Source: Rhodospirillales bacterium
Lineage (GTDB): Bacteria; Pseudomonadota; Gammaproteobacteria; Nevskiales; Nevskiaceae
Assembly (NCBI GenBank): GCA_903970615.1
Contig: CAJCJH010000087.1
Span: forward strand, 1-64,000
Direction of reading: 5' to 3'
DNA: 64,000 nucleotides
The notes beneath the pieces are model-generated. The model was not told where the DNA came from. It worked only from the letters and a program-made list of their open reading frames with translations, and made no database searches. The position numbers and the translations under genes are program-made. Below are positions 45,175 through 54,406 of the stretch, piece after piece. The first letter of the stretch is position 1; each line of letters starts with the position of its first letter.

Positions 45175-46080
45175 CTACTGGCCGATGATCCGCGCCAGCT
45201 TTGCATCCTTATCCGCCCACAACTGATTCACCCAGTCCTGAAAGTGCTGGCGGAACTCAGCATCGTCGGCGTAGTCGCCGTGCAGCAGTTCAGCCGGCAG
45301 CGGCAGCACTTTCGCATCCAGCGACACCGCGGATTGCTCGCCGCACAGAAAGCTCCACAACTTAGAGCGGCGCGACGGCTGATACACCAGCGTGACATCG
45401 ATCATGCCGGCGAACTGTTCGCCCATCGCATTCAACATGAACGAAAGCCCGGCGGATTTCGGCCGCAGCAGATGCCGATACGGCGATTGCCGCGCGATGC
45501 GCTTGGCTTCGGTGCAGCGCGTGCCTTCGACGAAATTCACCACCGTGATCGGCTGCTGTTTGTACTTCTCGCAGAATTTACGCGTGGTTTCGAGATCCTG
45601 ATTTTTCAGCGCCGGATTGGCGGCCACCGCTGCGCGCGAGTGACGTTTCATGAACGGCATGTCCAGCGCCCAGCAAATGATGCCGACCAGCGGCACCCAG
45701 ATCAGTTCGCGCTTGAGGAAAAAACGCGGGAACGGCGTGCGGCCGCCGAAGGCATCGAACAGAATGAGGATATCGGCCCAGGACTGATGATTGCCGACGA
45801 TCAGCCAGCTGCGCCGGCGATCCAGCGCGGCATCGAGACGATGCGCGGTTCGGCGTCCATGCAGCATCGTGTAGATCGCACTGTTGCCGCGCACCCACGG
45901 CACGCCCGCGGCCCAGACCATGCCATTCGACAGCGCGCGTCGCAGTCGCGGCACCGGCATCAGCAGCTTGATGACTGCCATCGACAGAATGACCGCAACG
46001 CCCCAGATCATCAGCCAGACGAACATGCTGGTGACGGTGAGCACTCCGATCACGGGTGCGGGCAGCCAGCGGCGCAACAT
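45175..46080 (-). CDS. 1-acylglycerol-3-phosphate acyltransferase-like protein (YihG type)
   Basis: 301 aa with an N-terminal membrane helix region (VIGVLTVTSMFVWLMIWGVAVILSM) and a PlsC fold: NHQSWAD (motif I, H98 and D103), FPRFFLKRELIWVPLVGIICWALDMPFM, FVEGTRCTE (motif III, 183-190) and a last motif with a proline. It resembles E. coli YihG and other lysophospholipid acyltransferases. It is 9 bp after hemE on the same strand, so it may be cotranscribed with pyrF and hemE, an odd mix of functions. Acyl and lipid substrates are not determined. Confidence 0.9.
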   Translation of the reverse strand: MLRRWLPAPVIGVLTVTSMFVWLMIWGVAVILSMAVIKLLMPVPRLRRALSNGMVWAAGVPWVRGNSAIYTMLHGRRTAHRLDAALDRRRSWLIVGNHQSWADILILFDAFGGRTPFPRFFLKRELIWVPLVGIICWALDMPFMKRHSRAAVAANPALKNQDLETTRKFCEKYKQQPITVVNFVEGTRCTEAKRIARQSPYRHLLRPKSAGLSFMLNAMGEQFAGMIDVTLVYQPSRRSKLWSFLCGEQSAVSLDAKVLPLPAELLHGDYADDAEFRQHFQDWVNQLWADKDAKLARIIGQ

Positions 46081-46089
46081 GCGCGGCGC

Positions 46090-47175
46090 CTACAACGCCT
46101 CGTCCGCAGCGGCGGCGTGATACGCCGGGCTGAGTTCGTGCACCGCCTGCACGAGGGCGGCAACATTTTCCATCGGCGTGCCGGGCAAAATGCCGTGGCC
46201 GAGGTTGAAGATATGGCCAGGTGCGGCTCCGTAATCATCCAGAATGCGGCCGGCCATTTCGCGGATCTTTTCGGGCGAGGCGAACAGTGCGGTCGGATCG
46301 AAATTGCCTTGCAGCGCCACTTCGCCGTCGAGCCGATGCCGCGCGTCGCCGATGTTGATGGTCCAGTCCACACCGAGACAGGCGGCACCGGTGCTGGCCT
46401 GTTCCAGCAGGTACGCCGAAGCGCCTTTGCTGAACAGCATCACCGGCACGCCGGGCGCGATCACCGACAGGCGCTCGACGATGCGTGCCATCGGCGCGAG
46501 CGAGAAAAACCGGTAGCCGTCCGGATCGAGCACACCGCCCCAGGTATCGAAAATCATCAGCGCATCGGCGCCGGCCTTGGCTTGTGCTGCGAGATAAATG
46601 GCGACCGATTCGGTGAGCTTGTCGAGCAGCGCTTTCAACAATTGCGGCGCGTCGTAACGCATGCGTTTGGCGTGCGCGAAATCGCGCGAACCGCGGCCTT
46701 CGATCATGTACGTCGCCAGCGTCCACGGGCTGCCGGCGAAACCGATCAGCGGCACGCGATTGCTCAAGCCGCGCTTGATCGTACGCACGGCGTCCATCAC
46801 ATAGCGCAGTTCGCCTTCCGGATCGGGAATCGGCAGTTGCGCGATATCGTCCGCGGTACGCACCGGATTGCTGAATACCGGGCCTTCGTTTTCGAGGAAC
46901 TGCAAACCCACACCCATCGCATCCGGAATGGTGAGGATGTCGGAGAATAGAATCGCGGCGTCGAAACCGTAGCGGTCGATCGGTTGCAGCGTGACTTCGC
47001 AGCACAGTTCCGGCGTCTTGCACAGCGTTAAAAAATCGCCAGCCTTGGCGCGCGTCGCGCGATATTCGGGCAGGTAACGCCCGGCCTGCCGCATCAGCCA
47101 CACCGGTGTGCGGTCCACCGGCTCGCGCCGCAGCGCGCGCAGGAAACGGTCATTCTGGAACACGGTTGAAGTCAC
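46090..47175 (-). CDS. hemE: Uroporphyrinogen decarboxylase
   Basis: Removes four carboxyl groups from uroporphyrinogen III to form coproporphyrinogen III in haem synthesis. 361 aa. Signatures: [44 protein letters not shown], and the conserved [17 protein letters not shown], with catalytic Asp in the FSDIL region. The start is GTG, overlapping the pyrF stop as GTGA, so pyrF and hemE are translationally coupled. Confidence 0.97.
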   Translation of the reverse strand: MTSTVFQNDRFLRALRREPVDRTPVWLMRQAGRYLPEYRATRAKAGDFLTLCKTPELCCEVTLQPIDRYGFDAAILFSDILTIPDAMGVGLQFLENEGPVFSNPVRTADDIAQLPIPDPEGELRYVMDAVRTIKRGLSNRVPLIGFAGSPWTLATYMIEGRGSRDFAHAKRMRYDAPQLLKALLDKLTESVAIYLAAQAKAGADALMIFDTWGGVLDPDGYRFFSLAPMARIVERLSVIAPGVPVMLFSKGASAYLLEQASTGAACLGVDWTINIGDARHRLDGEVALQGNFDPTALFASPEKIREMAGRILDDYGAAPGHIFNLGHGILPGTPMENVAALVQAVHELSPAYHAAAADEAL

Positions 47176-47891
47176 GCAAGCGCCTCGGCGATCTGGGTCT
47201 GGATTAAATACGCAGCAGCGCGCGGATCGGCTGCATCGCGGATCGGCCGGCCGACCACCAGATGGTCTGCTCCAGCTTGCAACGCACGTGCCGGAGTCAT
47301 CACGCGCTTCTGATCGCCATCGGCCTGGTTATCGACCGGACGAATGCCGGGCGTGACGACGATCAATTCCTGCGGCGCATATTCACGCAAAGCCGCGACT
47401 TCGAGGCCGGACGACACCACGCCATCGCAACCGGCGGCAAGCGCGCGTTTGGCACGCGACAGCACCAGAGCTGCGACATCACACTGAAAACCGAGATCGT
47501 CCAGATCGCCGCGATCAAGGCTGGTCAGCGCGGTCACCGCCAACACTTTCATGCCGCCGGATTTCGACTGCGCTGCCGCCTGCATGATCGCCTGATTGCC
47601 GTGCACGGTGCAGAACTGCGCGCCACGTTCGGACAGCCGCGCCACGGCGCGCGCCACCGTTTCCGGTATGTCGAAAAACTTCAGGTCGACGAAGACTTTC
47701 TTGTCCTGCGCGCGCAGCCATTGGAGCAGTTCAAAGAAGCCCGGCGCCATGCACAATTCCATACCGATCTTGTAGAAACTCGCCGCATCGCCGAGCTGCC
47801 CGACCAGCGTGCGCGCCGCCGCGGCTTCGGGAAAATCCAGTGCGACGATCAGGCGGTCCACATTCGATATTCCGCTCTTCGATTGGGACAT
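47172..47891 (-). CDS. pyrF: Orotidine 5'-phosphate decarboxylase
   Basis: Last step of de novo UMP synthesis. 239 aa TIM-barrel with [21 protein letters not shown] at the N-terminus, the catalytic tetrad segment [14 protein letters not shown] (D-x-K-x-x-D) and C-terminal VVTPGIRP and [19 protein letters not shown]. Starts 5 bp after ccdB and its stop overlaps hemE, so it stands within a closely packed minus-strand unit hrpA, ccdA, ccdB, pyrF, hemE, acyltransferase. Cotranscription with the toxin-antitoxin pair is likely. Confidence 0.97.
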   Translation of the reverse strand: MSQSKSGISNVDRLIVALDFPEAAAARTLVGQLGDAASFYKIGMELCMAPGFFELLQWLRAQDKKVFVDLKFFDIPETVARAVARLSERGAQFCTVHGNQAIMQAAAQSKSGGMKVLAVTALTSLDRGDLDDLGFQCDVAALVLSRAKRALAAGCDGVVSSGLEVAALREYAPQELIVVTPGIRPVDNQADGDQKRVMTPARALQAGADHLVVGRPIRDAADPRAAAYLIQTQIAEALA

Positions 47892-47896
47892 CGACT

Positions 47897-48214
47897 TCAG
47901 TTTCCAGTGAGTAAAAGATCGAGCGCGGCGATCAACTCGGTTCGCCGCGCTGAAAGGTCATCCAGCGCATTGGTCAAGTTGGATGTGGCGACTGCGCCCA
48001 TCTCGGCGGGCGACAGGATGACCGGCTGACCTTTAATCACGAAGCGCAAGTTGAGATTCGTAATGCGGCGTGAAGGAAACATTCGATCACGCACCAGCGG
48101 CACTACCAGGCGCGTCGGCAGCAAATCCATCGTGTCGGATTGAACGTCCAGTACGAAGGGAATTCGCTCGCGGCCGGATGTGCGCGGATTCGCGTAAACC
48201 GAAAACTGCGCCAT
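47897..48214 (-). CDS. ccdB: CcdB-type toxin
   Basis: 105 aa toxin of the CcdB family, which poisons DNA gyrase by trapping it on cleaved DNA. The start is MAQFSVYANPRTSGRERIPFVLDVQSD, followed by LLPTRLVVPLV and a C-terminal LSARRTELIAALDLLLTG. CcdB length is about 101. Its start overlaps the ccdA stop as ATGA, the usual toxin-antitoxin coupling, and it precedes pyrF by 5 bp. Whether it still binds gyrase depends on the final residues, which here end WGI-free (LLLTGN); E. coli CcdB ends in a WGI tail, so toxicity is not certain. Confidence 0.9.
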   Translation of the reverse strand: MAQFSVYANPRTSGRERIPFVLDVQSDTMDLLPTRLVVPLVRDRMFPSRRITNLNLRFVIKGQPVILSPAEMGAVATSNLTNALDDLSARRTELIAALDLLLTGN

Positions 48215-48459
48215 CAAAATCCGCGCTCTTCGGTATCACCAAAAATGCCATGCCGCTCGATATAACGCCCGAACGCCTGCATTGCCTCACGATTTTCTTC
48301 CTTCCATCGCGCCGCACGGCGTTCGCGCAAACGTGCATTCAAGGCTTCTTCCAAAACGCCTGATAAATTAAGGCCAGCCGCGCGCGCTTCGTCGATCAAG
48401 CGCTGCTGAATCGACACATTCACCGGCTTGCGCCGCGTTGCTGCGATGGGTTCGGCCAT
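48214..48459 (-). CDS. ccdA: CcdA-type antitoxin
   Basis: 81 aa antitoxin. The start MAEPIAATRRKPVNVSIQQRLIDEARAAGLNLSGVLEEAL is the ribbon-helix-helix DNA-binding region; the C-terminal, acidic-tailed helix (NREAMQAFGRYIERHGIFGDTEERGF) matches CcdA, where it binds CcdB. The frame is open 15 codons upstream, but the conserved start is at 48459. The stop overlaps the ccdB start. Autoregulation of the operon by the complex is expected; I see no clear operator palindrome in the 78 bp upstream. Confidence 0.9.
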   Translation of the reverse strand: MAEPIAATRRKPVNVSIQQRLIDEARAAGLNLSGVLEEALNARLRERRAARWKEENREAMQAFGRYIERHGIFGDTEERGF

Positions 48460-48537
48460 ATCCTGTGTGCTCCAGCATTGGGTATGCGCATAGTACCTGC
48501 GCATGCGTTTCTTGTCATTGATGATTCCAGCGCGGAA

Positions 48538-51500
48538 TCAAGCCGCGAGCGCCGCCTGGATTTTCGCAGCGCTCGGCGCGCCGTTGGCACGCAGTTCCTG
48601 CGCGAACAAGGCAATGCGCCATTCTTCGATGAGCCAGCGCGCGGGATGAAACGGCACCGGTAAATGGATGGCGACGACGCGAATCTGCTTGGCCATTTCG
48701 AGATCGCGCTGCGGCTTGTGCGGCAGACGTTCGAGCCGCACGGCGGCAGCTTTCAGATAGAGCGCGATGCGCGGCCAGATTTCGTCCGGAATCGCGGCGA
48801 TGAAGCCGGGTGCAAACAGACTTTGCAGTTGCGCGCGCAGATCGCTGGCCGCTTCCGGCCAGGGCTTTGCAACACTGTCGATGCGCTTGCGCAATTCCAT
48901 CGCGCTGTTGAGCCAGCAGCAGACCTCTTCGAGTTGCCTGGCCGCGCTGTGGCCGAATTCGGCACGACGTTCGAGCGCGGCGTGAAAGGCTTGTTCGTTA
49001 CGAATTTCAGCGGGATTCCAGTACGTTCTGGCGGCGCGCGCAGCGACTTCGGCGCCTAAGCCCTCGGCGCTCAAACCGGTCTGCGCCAGCGCGATGCCGA
49101 GACGATTGCGCGCAGTGCGTGCGAGATCGCGCAGGCGATCGTTGACGCGCATCAATAATAACGCCTGCGTGCCCGCGCCATGCGCGGCGCGGGCGGCTTC
49201 AAGCGATTCGAACAGACGCAGCGCGACGTGATCTTTTCCCGCTGCGAGCGCCGGATAAGCGCGCGCGCCGGCAACTTCGATGTGTTGCGGCAGCGTGCCG
49301 AAATCCCAGTCGAGCACGCGCTCGCGCGTCCAGCGTTTGGCTGCCTCATCGTCACTCGCGCGGCGTGAAAGTTCGGCGCGTGCGGCACCGCCAAACCGGC
49401 GCTGCAAATCGGGCAGCGTCGCGGCCTCGCCGAGCGGCGCGCCATGCGCATCTTCGAGCAACAGGCGCGGCTGCAAATGCGCTTCGAGCTTGAGCGGCGA
49501 AAAATCTTCCGGCTTCAGTTGCACGCCGATCATGGCGTGGAAACGCGCGCAGATCGCTTGCAGCAGATCGCCGTCTTCGGGCTTCGTGCTCGCCGCAATC
49601 GCGTCTGCGTAGTCGGCGGCAGGCGTGCATAAACGCCGCAAAGTCATCGGCAAAGTACGGATCAGCGCTTCGATTTTCGCCGGCCGCAAGCCGGGCACCA
49701 GCCAGTCGAAAATTGTCGCCGGCAATGCGAATAGTTGTGCGACCGGAATATGAAAACTGACACCATCGGTGTCTTCGCCGGGATTATGCGAATAGCTCAA
49801 TTTGATGTGGATGCCAGCAATATCGAGGTGATCCGGGAACAAGCTGGCGACATCGGCGTTAGCGCCGGGCTTCAGCGCATCGTTCTCGGCCATCAGCAGC
49901 GAAGCCTGCGCACCGGCGTGTTTGCGCAGCCAGTTCTTCAGAGCGGCCGTGGTGCAGATGTCGGCAGGCAAAAGCGCATCGTAGAAATCGAAGAACTGCT
50001 CTTCGTCGGCGAGCAGATCGGGCCGGCGCAAGCGTGCTTCCTTGTCGCGCACGCTGGCAATTAGCTCCAGATTGCGCAGCAGGAAGTTCGGCTTGCCGAT
50101 CAGCTCGCCGCGCACCAGCGCTTCGCGGATGAAGATCGCGCGCGCGGCGGCAGGCTCATCGGAACCGTAATGACGCGCACGCTTAAGCACCGGCATGCCG
50201 AATAGCGAAACGAATTCCGTGGCGGTGACTTCGCCGCGTTGCGCGTTCCATTCCGGATGCTGCAACACGCGCTTGACCAAATGCGGCGCGACTTCGGCGA
50301 GCCATTCGGGTTCGATCGCGGCGACGTTGCGCGCGAACAACTGGCTGGTCTGCGCAAGCGCGGCGCAGACGATCCACAGCGGTGGCTTTTTTGCGAGCGA
50401 CGACGCCGGAAAGATTTTGAAGCGGCGTCCGCGTGGACCCTGAAATTCAGGCTTTTCGATCAGCTTCTGGCCGATGTGATCGATCAATCCGGCAAGCAGG
50501 CATTTGTGGATTTCCGGATAAAGCTTATCGAGCGGCTGCGTGGTCTTGGGTTTTTCCGCATCGCTGCGGCCGAGCATGTCGACGATCTGTTTATACACCG
50601 ACTCCCATTCTTCCATTCGCAGATACGAAACGAAGTGCTCCTTGCACCGCTTGCGCAGTTGCCGGTTGGAGGCCTGCTCGCTCCACTCGCGCCAGCGCTG
50701 CCACAGATTCAGCAACGTGAAGAAATCCGATTTCGGATGACGCCACTCCGCATGCTTGGCGCGCGCCGCGGCCTGCATGTCTGGTGGGACTTCGTGCGGA
50801 TCTTGCACCGACATCGCGGCGGCGAGAATCCAGACGTGTTCCCGATAACTCGCACCGCGCGCAGCAAGTGCGATGCGTGCAATGCGTGGATCGAGCGGCA
50901 AGCGACCCAGCTCGCGGCCGAGTGGCGTGAGCCGGCGATCGTCATCGAGCGCACCGAGGGTTTGCAGCAGGCGATAACCTTCGGCGACGTGGCGGCTTTC
51001 CGGCGCATCGAGCCACGGAAATTCTTCGACATCGCCAAGGCCGAGTGTGGCCATTTGCAGAATCACGCCGGCCAGATTCGAGCGCAATATTTCGGGGTCG
51101 GTGAACGCTGGCCGCAACGCGAATTCGTCTTGCTCGTACAGGCGCAGCGCAACGCCGGGACCGACACGGCCGCAACGTCCGGCGCGCTGATTCGCCGCCG
51201 CCTGCGACACCGCTTCGATCTGCAATTGCTGCACGCCGAGCCGCGGCGAATAACGATTGACGCGCGCCGTGCCGGTGTCGACGACATAGCGAATGCCGGG
51301 CACCGTCACCGACGTTTCGGCGACATTAGTGGCGAGCACGATGCGCGTGGTACCTCCGCTGGCGAACACGCGATCCTGCTGCGCGGCCGGCAGGCGCGAA
51401 TACAGCGGCAGGATTTCGGCACGCGGAAAACGGCCCGGCAATGAACGCGCGAGGTCGTTGATTTCGCGTTCGCCGGGCAGGAACACCAGCACATCGCCGA

Positions 51501-52392
51501 GCGAGGCTTGGCCGGGCAGCACGTCGCCGGCCTTGCCACCGCGCCAGAGTGATTCGATGCCGGCGGCGACCTGGTCTTCGAGATCGTCGTCTTTATCCGG
51601 CGCGTGATAACGCAGCTCGACCGGAAACGCGCGGCCTTCGACCATGAAAATTGGCGCCGCATTTCCGCTGCCATCGGCGAAATGCCGTGCGAGTTTTTCT
51701 GGATCGAGCGTTGCCGAGGTGACGATCACTTTCAGTCCCGGCCGGCGCGGCAACAGCCGCTTCAACCAGCCGAGCAGGAAATCGATATTGAGACTGCGCT
51801 CGTGCGCCTCGTCGAGGATCAGCGTGTCGTAATTCAGCAACTCGCGGTCGCGCTGCAACTCCGCCAGCAGAATGCCGTCGGTCATCAACTTGATCAATGA
51901 ACGCTCAGACACACGCCGGTCGAAGCGCGTTTCATAACCGACCAGCTCGCCGATATTGCCGTTCAATTCGCGCGCGATCCGCTGCGCCACACTGCGCGCT
52001 GCCAAACGGCGCGGCTGCGTGTGGCCGATCAGCCCGCGCGTGCCGCGGCCGAGTTCGAGGCACAGCTTTGGTAGCTGCGTGGTCTTGCCGGAACCGGTTT
52101 CGCCGCAGACGACGACCACCTGATGGTTACGGATGATTTCGGCCAGTTCATCCTTGGCCTGCACCACCGGCAGCTCGGCCGGATAGCTGATCGTCGCGGG
52201 CCGCAAACGCAGCCGATTTTCCGCCGCCAGTTTTGCCTGTGCGAGGTCGCGCTCGAAACGCGTCGCGTCGAATTTCGGGTTCGTCCGCGCCTGCGACAGC
52301 AGTCGCCCCAGCCGCGCCGCGTCGCGTGCGAGCAGTTGCTCGCGTTCGCGTCTGAACTGCGTAAGGAGAGTTGCGGGAACGCTCAAGGGCAA
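48538..52392 (-). CDS. hrpA: ATP-dependent RNA helicase HrpA
   Basis: DEAH-box helicase of 1284 aa (E. coli HrpA 1300) acting in mRNA processing and in rescue of collided ribosomes. Motifs in order: [21 protein letters not shown] (I), [18 protein letters not shown] (Ia), [21 protein letters not shown] (II, DEAH), [15 protein letters not shown] (III), [31 protein letters not shown] (V) and [22 protein letters not shown] (VI), then the HA2, OB-fold and the HrpA-specific C-terminal domain. The first codon is TTG; no ATG in the same frame lies just upstream. The gene leads the strand that continues into ccdAB-pyrF-hemE. Confidence 0.95.
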   Translation of the reverse strand: MPLSVPATLLTQFRREREQLLARDAARLGRLLSQARTNPKFDATRFERDLAQAKLAAENRLRLRPATISYPAELPVVQAKDELAEIIRNHQVVVVCGETGSGKTTQLPKLCLELGRGTRGLIGHTQPRRLAARSVAQRIARELNGNIGELVGYETRFDRRVSERSLIKLMTDGILLAELQRDRELLNYDTLILDEAHERSLNIDFLLGWLKRLLPRRPGLKVIVTSATLDPEKLARHFADGSGNAAPIFMVEGRAFPVELRYHAPDKDDDLEDQVAAGIESLWRGGKAGDVLPGQASLGDVLVFLPGEREINDLARSLPGRFPRAEILPLYSRLPAAQQDRVFASGGTTRIVLATNVAETSVTVPGIRYVVDTGTARVNRYSPRLGVQQLQIEAVSQAAANQRAGRCGRVGPGVALRLYEQDEFALRPAFTDPEILRSNLAGVILQMATLGLGDVEEFPWLDAPESRHVAEGYRLLQTLGALDDDRRLTPLGRELGRLPLDPRIARIALAARGASYREHVWILAAAMSVQDPHEVPPDMQAAARAKHAEWRHPKSDFFTLLNLWQRWREWSEQASNRQLRKRCKEHFVSYLRMEEWESVYKQIVDMLGRSDAEKPKTTQPLDKLYPEIHKCLLAGLIDHIGQKLIEKPEFQGPRGRRFKIFPASSLAKKPPLWIVCAALAQTSQLFARNVAAIEPEWLAEVAPHLVKRVLQHPEWNAQRGEVTATEFVSLFGMPVLKRARHYGSDEPAAARAIFIREALVRGELIGKPNFLLRNLELIASVRDKEARLRRPDLLADEEQFFDFYDALLPADICTTAALKNWLRKHAGAQASLLMAENDALKPGANADVASLFPDHLDIAGIHIKLSYSHNPGEDTDGVSFHIPVAQLFALPATIFDWLVPGLRPAKIEALIRTLPMTLRRLCTPAADYADAIAASTKPEDGDLLQAICARFHAMIGVQLKPEDFSPLKLEAHLQPRLLLEDAHGAPLGEAATLPDLQRRFGGAARAELSRRASDDEAAKRWTRERVLDWDFGTLPQHIEVAGARAYPALAAGKDHVALRLFESLEAARAAHGAGTQALLLMRVNDRLRDLARTARNRLGIALAQTGLSAEGLGAEVAARAARTYWNPAEIRNEQAFHAALERRAEFGHSAARQLEEVCCWLNSAMELRKRIDSVAKPWPEAASDLRAQLQSLFAPGFIAAIPDEIWPRIALYLKAAAVRLERLPHKPQRDLEMAKQIRVVAIHLPVPFHPARWLIEEWRIALFAQELRANGAPSAAKIQAALAA

Positions 52393-52494
52393 AGGGTTTT
52401 GCGATGCGGGACGCGCATGTTAAAGCAGAGAACGCTACGCCGAGCTACCGCGATGTTCTATAACTCGTGCTCACTATCACGACCGATCAATCCA

Positions 52495-53076
52495 CTAGAA
52501 ATCGTAAGTAATTGCGCCGTTCGTCTCAGAAATCATTTTGTTCGCAAACAGGATATCGATGATGCGATCGACATCACTCTGGGCGATCTTCTTCTGGAAC
52601 ATCGAAGAGATATGTTGCGACAATGTCTTGCGCTTTCGCGGCCGCGACTTTTTCTCGGACTTGCCGAGTAGTTCTATTACGCGCTGGTAATTGGCATCTT
52701 CCGGCTGAGCGGTTTTCGGGTCCAGTTCGAGCAGGCTGTTGAGGCGCTTGCACTTCAAGCCGAGCTTATTGAGATGCCGCAATAGGGGATCGAAGCCTTT
52801 GTCTTTCGACAAAACGATGCACTCCTGTTTTAGCGATCTTTCGAGCACTCTTCCAAGATGGCAGGCAATGAAGAAGTCGAGCGCATTGCTGCCTACTGCA
52901 TCCATCCGCAGCCACTCGATCCGGCTGCCGAGTTTCTGGGCTTGTGTCACCAGGTCGATTGGAATACTTTTTTGCACTGCGCCGACAAAGATGACGATAT
53001 GAAAACTGTCGTCGAGTCGCGCCAGATCAATCTGCTGGACATTCTCGAAATCGACCAGCAATAGTTTTGGGTTCAT
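52495..53076 (-). CDS. PIN/NYN-like domain protein with C-terminal basic region
   Basis: 193 aa. The N-terminal 110 residues look like a NYN/PIN-like nuclease domain: LLLVDFENVQQIDLARLDD (first acidic motif), a beta strand with IVIFVGAVQKSIPIDL, MDAVGSNALDFFIACHLGRVLE with Asp, and CIVLSKDKGFDPLLRHLNKLG with another Asp. Acidic residues D9, E11, D and D are candidates for the metal site. The middle is basic (KSEKKSRPRKRKTL) and the end (SSMFQKKIAQSDVDRIIDILFANKMISE) is helical, like a winged-helix. Probably an RNase or RNA-binding protein. GC content is lower than that of flanking hrpA. It is downstream of YceH and upstream of hrpA; coupling is unclear. Confidence 0.75.
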   Translation of the reverse strand: MNPKLLLVDFENVQQIDLARLDDSFHIVIFVGAVQKSIPIDLVTQAQKLGSRIEWLRMDAVGSNALDFFIACHLGRVLERSLKQECIVLSKDKGFDPLLRHLNKLGLKCKRLNSLLELDPKTAQPEDANYQRVIELLGKSEKKSRPRKRKTLSQHISSMFQKKIAQSDVDRIIDILFANKMISETNGAITYDF

Positions 53077-53106
53077 TCGATCTCCCGTTGCGAAAATCCG
53101 ATTCGC

Positions 53107-53748
53107 TCAGGAAAATTTCTGCTCAAGTTCCGCCAGCCGCGCCTCCAACACCTGCACGCGCGCTTCGAGTTCTGCGAGTGAAGTTCGGGCCGAAGAAGCG
53201 TTCGATGAGGATGGCGCATGCTCGATGGTATCCACAGCCAATTGCTCGTTCGCCGCACCACACAGCAGATGCGCATAGCGCGCGGCGGATTGTCCCGGCG
53301 CGCGCGGCAGCAGCTTCAACAAAGGCTGTGCGCGATCTTCGAGATCGGCGATTGCGGCGGCAAAACCTTCGGCATCGTCCGGACCGCCGAGGGTTTGCGC
53401 GTTGGCGCGCAATTCGGCGGCGGTTTGCGCACCACGCAACATGAGTGTGGCGATCACGGCGACCGACGCAGGTTTCAGCAGCAGCTGGTTCTGCAGGCGC
53501 TGACGCCATTTCGGCACACGGCCCGCGTGGTCGTCGCGCGCGGCGAGCCTGGCGTGTTCGAGCTGCGTCAGCGCAGCGCCCACTTCGCCTTCGTTGAAGT
53601 GAGTGACCGGATTGCGCGCATTTTTCTGGTTCGCCGCGAGCATGATCGCGTTCACCGTCATTGGGTAATACTGCGGCGTGACGATCGACTTCTCCACCAG
53701 CGATGCGAGCACGCGCGCCTCGGCGGGCGTCAACCGCAATTCACTCAC
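53107..53748 (-). CDS. yceH: YceH family protein (DUF480)
   Basis: 213 aa. Start GTG gives VSELRLTPAEARVLASLVEKSIVTPQYYPMTVNAIMLAANQKNARNPV, the DUF480 signature with winged-helix repeats; later SVAVIATLMLRGAQTAAELR and the C-terminal LAELEARVQVLEARLAELEQKFS is a coiled-coil helix. E. coli YceH is 215 aa, function unknown. The GTG overlaps the stop of the upstream membrane protein gene (GTGA), so the two are coupled. The frame is open further upstream but contains no family sequence there. Confidence 0.92.
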   Translation of the reverse strand: MSELRLTPAEARVLASLVEKSIVTPQYYPMTVNAIMLAANQKNARNPVTHFNEGEVGAALTQLEHARLAARDDHAGRVPKWRQRLQNQLLLKPASVAVIATLMLRGAQTAAELRANAQTLGGPDDAEGFAAAIADLEDRAQPLLKLLPRAPGQSAARYAHLLCGAANEQLAVDTIEHAPSSSNASSARTSLAELEARVQVLEARLAELEQKFS

Positions 53749-54293
53749 GCCTGCGCCTCGACTGGCGGTGGCGCAGCTGGCGCGAGTGCGCGCGAGCGGA
53801 TCAACACGCCGATGTAATAGGCCACGTAGTAGGCGACGACGAGGCCGAGGACCGCCAGTGTCAGCGGCGTGCGCGAACTGCTGAACATCATCGTCTGCAT
53901 GTCGGCGCCTTCGTGCCCGATCGATTGCAGCATCGGCGCCAGCACGATCAGCCGATACGCGATGCGCGCGATGAACAAGGCTGATACGGCTAGACCGATG
54001 TAAAGATTCGGATGATAGAAACGGCCGGCTTCTGTGGTCTCGAAGCGCGTGTGACGCAAGCCGAGAAAGGCGAGCGCAATGCCGGGGCCGATACCCGCCA
54101 GCATCGCCAACGCCAGCTGTGGCTGAAACGGCGGTGCCAGCGCGAGAGACAGCAGCGCGAAGGTCAGCAGCGCCGCACGAATCTGCATGCGCCGTGGCCG
54201 CACGCGCTGGCGGCCCACGCTGCGGCGTATGCGGAAAACCACCATCAAGGCCATCAATGGCGCTGCAACGGCAAAAGGCAATAGTTGATTCAT
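53745..54293 (-). CDS. DUF1453/CcdC-like membrane protein
   Basis: 182 aa from MNQLLPFAVAAPLMALMVVFRIRR. Four to five transmembrane segments; the motif TEAGRFYHPNLYIGLAVSALFIARIAYRLI resembles DUF1453/CcdC-like proteins, where an F-x-x-N-x-YI-G-L motif precedes a helix. No function is known. An upstream in-frame start at 54329 is less likely because the first helix begins at the ATG 54293. Its stop overlaps the GTG of yceH. Confidence 0.75.
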   Translation of the reverse strand: MNQLLPFAVAAPLMALMVVFRIRRSVGRQRVRPRRMQIRAALLTFALLSLALAPPFQPQLALAMLAGIGPGIALAFLGLRHTRFETTEAGRFYHPNLYIGLAVSALFIARIAYRLIVLAPMLQSIGHEGADMQTMMFSSSRTPLTLAVLGLVVAYYVAYYIGVLIRSRALAPAAPPPVEAQA

Positions 54294-54406
54294 CTGAGCC
54301 GATCCTGAATCGAGGGAGCCAATCAACATGATGCCAGCAGTGCGGATGATTTTCGCTGGCTTTTGCCATCTCGCGTGGCAGATTTTTCAACGCTGGACAA
54401 GAGTGC

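Noticed and set aside
44983-46950. Long open frame (655 codons) on the plus strand across the acyltransferase and hemE
   Set aside because: Antisense shadow of two well-supported minus-strand genes; composition is His/Arg/Gln-rich and no domain is visible.
50239-51444. 401-codon plus-strand frame inside hrpA
   Set aside because: Shadow of hrpA; no recognisable motif, and hrpA helicase motifs lie on the other strand.
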